Origin: Dictyocoela muelleri
Lineage: Eukaryota; Microsporidia
Direction: 5' to 3'
NCBI GenBank assembly: GCA_016256075.1
Contig: SDVU01000469.1
Coordinates: 1-13,112 of the forward strand
Length of the DNA stretch: 13,112 bases
The position numbers were made by a program, and so were the translations under genes. Numbering within the stretch: the first letter of the stretch is position 1; each line of letters starts with the position of its first letter. Positions 7,471 to 13,112 of this stretch are shown one piece after another. The notes beneath the pieces are model-generated. The model made no database searches, was not told the DNA's origin, and saw only the letters and a program-made list of their open reading frames with translations.

Positions 7471-7800
7471 GTATTTCAACTCGTTTCCCCCATTCTCACA
7501 TTTAATTTTTCCCATTTTCACATCCTATTTTCACATTTTTTCATTTTCACATTCCATTTTTCAAATTAAATTTTCCCATTTTTCAAATTCAATTTTCCCA
7601 TTTTTCAAATTCAATTTTTCCATTTTTTACATTCAATTTTCTCATTTTTTAAATTCAATTTTCTCATTTTTTAAATTTAATTTTTCCCATTTCATTTAAA
7701 TTAAATTCTCTTTTTTTTAAAATAATTTTTATTACTTTTATCTTTCAATTTTGTTTTTTTTTAATTTTCTTATCAAAACCACATAGCTCTTCAACTTAAC
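7471..7800. repeat. Left terminal inverted repeat: about 11 tandem units
   Basis: After a unique tip, roughly eleven units of 12-25 bp follow from about 7488 to 7708. Outer units contain CCCATTCTCACATT and CCATTTTCACATT, middle ones CCATTTTTCAAATTCAA, inner ones CATTTTTTAAATT. A T-rich unique inner segment then ends with the word AACCACATAGCTCTTCA. The order of variants mirrors the right end. Confidence 0.85.
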
Positions 7801-7854
7801 CAGATATACTTTTTCCTTCTTATGCATATTAAATAAATACACAAAGAATAAATG

Positions 7855-8910
7855 GTTTTGAAAGTTATAGGTCCATTTTGTAAACTTATAGACCCATGCT
7901 GGAAGTTATAGACTCATTTTTGCAAAGTTATAGGCCCATTTTCGCAACCTTTTTTACACATTTTTTGCAAAACTATAGACACATTTTTGCAAAGTTATAG
8001 ACGCCTTTCTTTCAGATTTATAGACGCATTTTTATAGAGTTATAAACCTATTTTTGTAAAGTTATAGACCTATTTTTGCAAAATAATAGATACATTCTAC
8101 ACACAGTTACATACAGAATGCCATGGCTATTTAAAAATTTATAATCTTCTGGCATAACTAGACCATTTTTCGTGGTTTACTTACGCTAGAAGACCTAAAA
8201 AAATCTTACAAAAAATTAAACCCTTAAATTTTAATTTTTTTTTTCAATAAAATTTACATAAATAATAGGTCTTATGATTTTTATTGCGAAAAATACTGGT
8301 CCCCTCTTCTTAAGACCCCAATCGAAAAAAATATATAAAGTATTTAATATGGCCTTTTCAAAGGATAAAAAAACTAATTATACTTTTAAATAAATGTTTT
8401 GTGAAGTGAAGGTATCTTAACACAAACTTACTAAATTTGTTAAATGAAAAAGGTTTAAAAATCACCAAATTAGGTAGGATAAAATGACAATAACTCCATT
8501 TTACAAAAATACAGTTAAAAAATATAACTAATTTTATTATCCTTTGAAAAGATCATATTAAGTAGTTTATATATTTTTTTTCGATGTGGGGGTCTTAGGA
8601 AGAGGCTAGCTAGTATTTTTCGCAATAAAAAAAACACATAAGACCTAATATTTATGTAAATTTTATTATAAAAAAATAAAATTTAAGGGTTTAATTTTTT
8701 GTAAGATGTTTTTTTAGGTCTTCTAGCGTAAAATATATCATGAAAAAGGGTCTACTTACGCCAGAAGACAAATATTTTTGATAGTCATGGCATTGTGTAT
8801 GTAACTGTGGTAGAATCTGTCTATAAATTTGCCAAAATAGGTCTATAACTTTGCAAAAACAGTCTATAAATCCGCTAAAATGGGACTTTACCTTTCAAAG
8901 TCTGTAAAAT
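7855..8910. mobile_element. Nested foldback element, almost loop-free, about 1.05 kb
   Basis: The two halves are inverted copies around a centre near 8452. Matched landmarks, outside to inside, are GTTACATACASAATGCCATG (about 8106 / about 8802), TTACTTACGCTAGAAGACCT (about 8177, inner copy) against the right-hand TCTTCTAGCGTAAA, then CAAAAAATTAAACCCTTAAA, AATAGGTCTTATG, GCGAAAAATACT, TTTTCAAAGGATAA, and finally TACTAAATTTG (8429-8439) against CAAATTAGGTA (8465-8475). Both outer parts are tandem ~22-bp units of the form GTTATAGACCCATTTTTGCA: about ten to eleven on the left (7858-8100) and about four on the right (8815-8905). There is no coding frame. It lies between the transposase stop and the left inverted end of the surrounding transposon, so it is read as a later insertion; it could instead be a rearranged part of that element. 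Confidence 0.85.
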
Positions 8911-8948
8911 GAACATCAAAAACTAAACGTATAAAATAATCAATCATT

Positions 8949-9973
8949 TTAATCAAAATATATCATCTCCACAGCCTTCAAACAATTTCTTAAAATATGA
9001 CTATGATAGCCACGTAAATCAGATTCAGTTAATTCATTTACGGACTCTAAAATAAGATTTTCAAAGGTACCGGTGAAACCCTCAACTAACTTCCTCCTAA
9101 CACATGCTTTTATTTTTGAGAATCTAAATTCTATAGGATTGAGCATATATGAATAGGGTGAAAGGGACTGTATTGTTAAATTGTTTGAAACATAAAAATT
9201 TCTCATATTATGAGAATTGTGTATCCTAGCGCTGTCCATCACAAAGACACAATTTGCGATAATATTTTTCTCGGTGCATATGTTAATAAGGCACTCAAAA
9301 AATTCCTTATATTTTTCAGAATTAACTCCACCCACAACACAAATCGAATACAAAACTTCATTATTAGTGATTGCTGATATCAACGATACATTACGAAACG
9401 TAAAGAAGGAAGAACTACTGACGCGGGGGCACCACGTGTAGACCTGGCCATTGTCCTTCGGAAATAAAGGTTAAATCCACTTTCATCAATAAAAACTTTA
9501 ATTGTACTTCCCAAGGTGTCTTCGGTAAGAAAGTTTCGAGCATATTCCTGCCTCATTTGTTTATATCTTGCTGAGTTAACATTTTCTAAGGTTCTAGATG
9601 CCTTTTTTAAAGTTATTTTAAGTTTATAAATTATCCTTCTTATAGTTTCCAAAGACACTATAATATTTAATCCATGTCTTATTTTGTTTTTTATCTGCTC
9701 TAATGTAATTTGGGGTTTTTTTTCAATTTCAGTTTCAATAAAAACTTCTACCTCGCTAGTTACTTTAGAATTATTGGCGCCACCCGTTTTCTTCTTTGAC
9801 ATTCTCTGAGTTTTGTTATAGATCGAAATGATCTTTCTTGCTGTTTCATAGGGCACATTGGTTAAGAGAGCAGCCTCCTTAACACTGTATCCTTCAATTG
9901 TGTGCTTTTTGATTATTTCCTCTCTTTGATGGTTGTTTGTTGTTCTGTTTGTTCTTTTAACTTCATCTGTCAT
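8949..9973 (-). pseudogene. IS630/Tc1-type DDE transposase split by one frameshift
   Basis: The upstream frame (9380-9973, 197 codons, ATG at 9973) has a helix-turn-helix at about residues 14-52, a KKTGG linker, and a second DNA-binding helical region at about 89-125. It then carries the first catalytic Asp, D163, in FIDESGFN. The downstream frame (8949-9382, no ATG at its start) continues with ISAITNNEVLYSICVVGG, the second Asp in FVMDSARIHNS and the third acid in LNPIEFRFSKIK, 34 residues later (DD34E). All three catalytic acids are present. Family homology switches frame near 9385-9395, where RNVSLISAI is read in the second frame. No canonical X-XXY-YYZ slippery site is seen, so a recent one-base loss (or a sequencing error) is likelier than programmed slippage. 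About 340 codons in all is a normal length. A cut-and-paste transposase acting on the flanking repeats is inferred. Confidence 0.88.
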
Positions 9974-9982
9974 GGGTAGGGT
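9974..9982 (-). promoter_or_regulatory. Doubled CCC motif abutting the transposase ATG
   Basis: The coding strand reads ACCCTACCCATG, with one CCC touching the ATG and another two bases further out. This is the same start-proximal signal type as at the SH3-like gene and supports the ATG at 9973. Confidence 0.45.
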
Positions 9983-10009
9983 TGTGTGATTCGTTATGAG
10001 ATGGTTATT

Positions 10010-10430
10010 GTTTGGTGAAAAGCTATGTGGTTTTTTAAAAGAAAAATTTAAGAAAAAAGTAAAATGGTATGTGAAAAAGAGAAAAAAATATTTTAAAAAA
10101 AGTAAAATGGTATGTGAAAAAGAGCAAAAAAATATTTAAAAAAAAACGAAAATTGAATTTAAAAAAATGGGAAAATTGAATTTAAAAAAATGGGAAAATT
10201 GAATTTGAAAAATGGGAAAATTGAATTTGAAAAATGGGAAAATTGAATTTGAAAAATAGGAAAATTGAATTTGAAAAATGGGAAAATTGAATTTGAAAAA
10301 TGGGAAAATTGAATTTGAAAAATGGAAAAATTGAATTGGAAAATGGGAAAATTGAATGTGAAAATGGAAAAATTGAATGTGAAAATGGGAAAATTGAATG
10401 TGAGAATGGGGAAAAAGCTAGTTGAAATAA
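10010..10430. repeat. Right terminal inverted repeat: 12 units of about 22 bp plus a doubled 43-bp block
   Basis: From about 10148 to 10411 there are twelve near-perfect units of about 22 bp centred on AATTGAATTTGAAAAATGGG. The outermost three change to GAATGTGAAAATGG and finally GAATGTGAGAATGGGG. The innermost two read GAATTTAAAAAAATGGG. Inside the array, a 43-bp block beginning GTAAAATGGTATGTGAAAAA occurs twice (10059 and 10102). Then the inner word AGCTATGTGGTTTTTT (10021) closes the homology with the left end. Confidence 0.9.
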
Positions 10431-10432
10431 TA

Positions 10433-11483
10433 TATATACTAGGTGGTATAACTTATAGAATCTCCAAGATAAATTTTTAAATTTTTTTATTAAAGACTTA
10501 TATGTATTTGTTATAAATGATCTTTTATTTTCTGCTATGTGATTTATTTTAAAAATTTTGTCCCAAATTCAGCGGTGAGTTTTCGAAAAAACTCACCGGA
10601 AACCCCCGAATTCAAACTACCATCGGTGAGTTATCGGTCGGAGGTTTTTGGATATTATTCAAATTTAGTCGTATAAACAACAATAATGATCTAAAGTTGT
10701 GTCTTATAAGGAAGAAATCAATTTTCCAAAACATTCTAGATTTCATGTTTCTAGAATATCCAGAAAATATCGTTTCTATAACGTTCTAAAAAATATTAGT
10801 AAACTAAACCTAAATGAGAAAAAAAGGATTTTCTAAATTTTGAATAAGCCTAATATAAAATCTGGTAAATTAATTTTTCTTTTTATTGTTTTTTTTTTCA
10901 TTAAGGTAAAGCGCAATTTAAAAGTATATAAACTTGAAATTAAGTTCATTTTTATCTAAATAGAATCTTGTTTGTCTTTAAAAAAATAAATATTCATATA
11001 TAAGTTTTTTTATTCAGTTGTATCTTAAAAATATTTCGAAAAGTAAGATTGATTTATGAAAACATTTTTAATCGTAAAACAAAACGTTATCATTTTTATA
11101 TATATATAATTTGACTAAAAAAATAAACAGTAATATTCTAATTTACAATCCGTTTTGTATACCAAAAATGTAAGTGCCGTGCCTGTTAGGAAGGCTTCTG
11201 TATTTAATAAATTTAAGATAAACAGATTTAATAAAGGAATTATTTTTCATAAATTTTATTTGACTTGATTTCTTAAATAGTTTAATATGCAAGTAAGTTT
11301 CATAATAAAACAAAGAAATCTAATATCTGTAATATGAAACAAAATAACCACTACAGTAATTGTAGTATTACTACTACAATTTAAAATTATAATTTTTATT
11401 AATTTAAATATTTAAAAAATATTTAATTAATTAAAATTTAATTAATCACTTTTAAATATAAAAGAAATGTAATTTGTGAGGAC
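10433..11483. other. Gene-free spacer right of the large transposon
   Basis: A G/C-richer patch at 10562-10650 holds a strong hairpin (10573-10598) and a third copy of its GGTGAGTT word. A pair of inverted ACTACAAT-type words lies at 11350-11381. Otherwise the sequence is A/T-rich without coding frames. No tRNA or small RNA gene was recognised. Confidence 0.5.
10573..10598. repeat. 11-bp perfect hairpin CGGTGAGTTTT / AAAACTCACCG with 4-base loop
   Basis: Arms at 10573-10583 and 10588-10598 enclose CGAA. A further CGGTGAGTT follows at 10624-10632, so the word occurs three times within 60 bases in a locally G/C-rich patch that also contains CCCCCGAATTC and ATCGGTCGGAGG. It may be a mobile-element end or structured RNA; nothing identifies it. 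Confidence 0.65.
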
Positions 11484-11735
11484 ATGTGGGATAATAATGG
11501 TGACAAGTTAAATAAAGGCAATTCGAAATATTTTAGTAATAATTTAGGTTTTAAGATGAACACCAGGTATTCAGGTTTCAGGTTTAACAAAAGTATTATT
11601 GAATACTTCCTGAGATATAACCGAACCCCGCCGGAATACGCCAGTAATAAAAACAAAAATTTAAAATGTAAACCATCTCATTTTCTTCAAAAAATTTTAG
11701 TTCTACAACGACTTCATCACCACCCTATTTTTTGA
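11484..11735 (+). CDS. Hypothetical 83-residue ORF running into a MITE
   Basis: The ORF is ATG-initiated and hydrophilic, rich in Asn, Lys and Tyr, with no recognised domain; it includes GFRFNKSIIEYFLRYNRTPP. Base composition over 11480-11640 is less A/T-rich than its surroundings, which favours real or former coding sequence. The last eleven codons (…RLHHHPIF) lie inside the inverted repeat of the MITE starting near 11703, so the natural end has been replaced if this ever was a gene. There is no CCC motif before the ATG. It may be a small gene truncated by insertion, or chance. Confidence 0.25.
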   Translation: MWDNNGDKLNKGNSKYFSNNLGFKMNTRYSGFRFNKSIIEYFLRYNRTPPEYASNKNKNLKCKPSHFLQKILVLQRLHHHPIF

Positions 11736-11989
11736 AAATCTCCATATGTAAGAAAAAAATGAAACTTAGTTGAAATGTGCGTGAAATCGCAATTAACTTG
11801 AATATAATAATATTTTATGCGACCACATATAGGAGTTTTACTAATTTTTATATTTGACAACAAAAAATATTATTACCTATCACAATATATCTCGCGATTT
11901 CATACTCATTTCAAGTGAGTTTCATATAATTTTCATATACAGATGGTGATTTTCTACAAAATAGGGTTGTGATAAAGTCGTGTCGTAAG
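11703..11989. mobile_element. MITE with about 85-bp terminal inverted repeats, about 290 bp
   Basis: The left arm has ACGACTTCATCACCACCCTA (from 11708), then GAAAATCTCCATATGTA, ATGAAACTTAGTTGAAATG and GAAATCGC. It aligns with the reverse complement of the right arm: ACGACTTTATCACAACCCTA, then GAAAATCACCATCTGTA, ATGAAACTCACTTGAAATG and GAAATCGC. The interior, about 100 bases, is A/T-rich without coding content. The right tip reads CGTAAG; a target duplication cannot be fixed. A diverged relative begins at 12869. Confidence 0.8.
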
Positions 11990-12868
11990 TTGACTTTTTT
12001 AAATATTTATAAATTTATGTTTATGCGGCTTTTTCATAAGCAACGCGTAATTTTTCAATATTATAACAGAAAATAAATATATAGCAGATCTTTGCTCCCT
12101 TGAGTATATTTCCAACTTTAAATGTTATTTAAACTCAAGCAAATTACTATAAATAGAAATAACATAAAATGAAATAAGGTAAGTATTGTCCATGTAGTTA
12201 TTGTAAATTATCATACAATGTGCTTGCTGTGCCATCTTTATCCAAAATAATTTATTTTTTGTTTTAATTTGATCGTAATTTTTGCATAATAATAATTTTA
12301 CGACAATTATTTCTTGAAAATTGTAATTTATGTTAAAAAAACATATGTATATTATTACTATTTTTAACAAAATTAGATATTATGTTTAAAAACACATAGT
12401 TAATTTATCAAGAAGTCTAAACTTATATAGTTATGAGAAAAAAGGAATGTATGATGTTTGTTATTTTGGTAAATGAGTTGGGTATAAATGGCTGAAGAAT
12501 AATTAATTATAATTGATTATTCTAGTTTGTAGAAATAAAAATTATTAAAATTAATTCCATATACTAAAAAATAACTTATCCGCTTTCGATAAAAGGTACT
12601 ATTACAATCGTACAGAGCTTTGTTAACAGTATACTTTTTCCTGTAAATTTAATTTTGTAAATATTATAACTATGAGAAATACTTATTTAATTGAAGCTAT
12701 TAGTAACATTAAAAACGCTAAATCTATTGCATTAAATTAAATGAACTTCAGAATATTTAAACATATTTATGTTCTTTATAAATAATAAATGCATGTATTT
12801 ATTGAATAATTTATGATTTTTGTCAATAAAAATTGGAATATAAAAAATTAATTTCTATAGAAAAGTTT
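11990..12868. other. A/T-rich spacer without recognised genes
   Basis: Frames here are short and dominated by I, N, Y, F and K. A minus-strand frame at 12125-12370 has no ATG at its start and no motif. One near-perfect hairpin, GAATAATTAAT against ATTGATTATTC (12497-12522), is present. Nothing else was seen. Confidence 0.5.
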
Positions 12869-12995
12869 ACTTACGGCCTGACTTAGCCACCCTATCTTTA
12901 GAAAACCACATCTGTAAGAGTAAATTGACGAAATCATAAGAAATAAACGTATAATCGCGAGATAAACTCGTATATAATAGTGAATTTCGGTTCTC
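12869..12995 (+). mobile_element. Diverged relative of the 11703-11989 MITE (one arm)
   Basis: ACTTACGGCCTGACTTAGCC, then ACCCTATCTTTAGAAAACCACATCTGTAA in overlapping words, follows the same order as the reverse complement of the first MITE's right arm (ACTTACGACACGACTTTATC, ACCCTATTTTGTAGAAAATC, ACCATCTGTA). Both reach ATCGCGAGATA and a following TA-rich segment after about 90 bases. The second arm is not recognised before the window ends, so the copy may be truncated or extend beyond it. Confidence 0.6.
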
Positions 12996-13000
12996 CAACG

Positions 13001-13047
13001 GGTTAGCCCCCCCCCTCTTTAAAAATTAAAATCGCTGTACATAAGAG
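13001..13047 (+). repeat. Possible further copy of the MITE tip in direct orientation
   Basis: GGTTAGCC, a run of nine C, then TCTTTAAAAATTAAAATCG, CTGTACATAAGAG resembles the tip at 12883-12920 (TTAGCCACCC, TATCTTTAGAAAACC, CTGTAAGAG). The match is short and interrupted, and the C-run may confuse assembly. Confidence 0.25.
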
Positions 13048-13112
13048 ATGAGACCATACTTCTTATTTGAAATAAGAATGTCATAAAAAGTTACACCTCT
13101 ATCATGTTTTAT

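Larger units (their letters stand above)
7471..10430 (-). mobile_element. IS630/Tc1-type transposon with minisatellite inverted ends, about 2.96 kb
   Basis: A transposase on the minus strand (8949-9973) lies between long inverted ends. The left end starts GTATTTCAACTCGTTTCCCC (7471). The right end read inward starts TTATTTCAACTAGC, then TTTTTCCCC (from 10430). Each is bordered by TA (7469-7470; 10431-10432). Inverted homology runs past the tandem arrays to a shared inner word AACCACATAGCTYTTCA (left near 7777-7793; right near 10014-10030). The left half also contains a foldback of about 1.05 kb (7855-8910). Without it the element would be about 1.9 kb. The transposase is broken by one frameshift, so this copy probably relies on others for movement. 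The exact ends may shift by a few bases because the flanks are TA-rich. Confidence 0.82.

Noticed and set aside
9217-9441. 74-codon plus-strand frame
   Set aside because: Antisense shadow of the conserved transposase coding region.
11438-11656. 72-codon minus-strand frame
   Set aside because: Starts with TTG, is a leucine-rich antisense of the 11484-11735 frame, and has no motif.
12125-12370. 81-codon minus-strand frame
   Set aside because: Starts with TTG; I/N/Y/F-rich translation typical of A/T-rich spacer. A faint resemblance of part of it to transposase words was too short to use.

Overview
The window is a very A+T-rich (roughly four-fifths A+T by eye), gene-poor, intron-free eukaryotic sequence. 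It looks most like a large, transposon-laden microsporidian genome of the Hamiltosporidium / Edhazardia / Anncaliia kind. This assignment is an inference. It rests on short streamlined proteins, a CCC trinucleotide within a few bases of two of the ATG codons, long A/T-rich spacers and several IS630/Tc1-type and MITE-type elements. No rRNA or tRNA gene, CRISPR array or bacterial operon was seen.

Only two host genes are convincing. The first (1160-1867, +) encodes a minimal sphingomyelin-synthase-family membrane enzyme in which all four family motifs (D1-D4) can be read. The second (3017-3628, -) encodes a protein with about four membrane segments, an Asn/Arg-rich linker and a C-terminal SH3-like domain, the same layout as the fungal osmosensor Sho1. 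The two genes converge on a 1.15 kb spacer, and each has a private tandem repeat array upstream of its start (2 x 52 bp; about 13-bp units). A small hypothetical ORF at 11484-11735 runs into a MITE and is doubtful.

The rest is dominated by DNA transposons. A decayed Tc1/IS630-like element (4389-5691) is followed, four bases beyond its flanking TA, by a 488-bp non-autonomous hAT element (5704-6191) with a perfect 8-bp target duplication. A second IS630/Tc1-type element (7471-10430) carries a DD34E transposase split by one frameshift. Its terminal inverted repeats (about 330 and 420 bp) are mostly built from 11-12 tandem units of about 22 bp. Nested between its transposase and its left end is a roughly 1.05-kb, almost loop-free foldback (7855-8910), whose arms are also tipped with 22-bp minisatellite units. 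A smaller MITE (11703-11989) has a diverged relative starting at 12869. Small hairpins lie at 7-72, 144-176, 2227-2365 and 10573-10598.

The main novelty is the recurring transposon design: in three neighbouring elements the inverted ends are arrays of 21-23-bp direct repeats. In the largest element both ends show the same ordered gradient of unit variants. Together with the nested foldback this is a locus worth testing for transposase-binding arrays, TIR homogenisation and dsRNA production.
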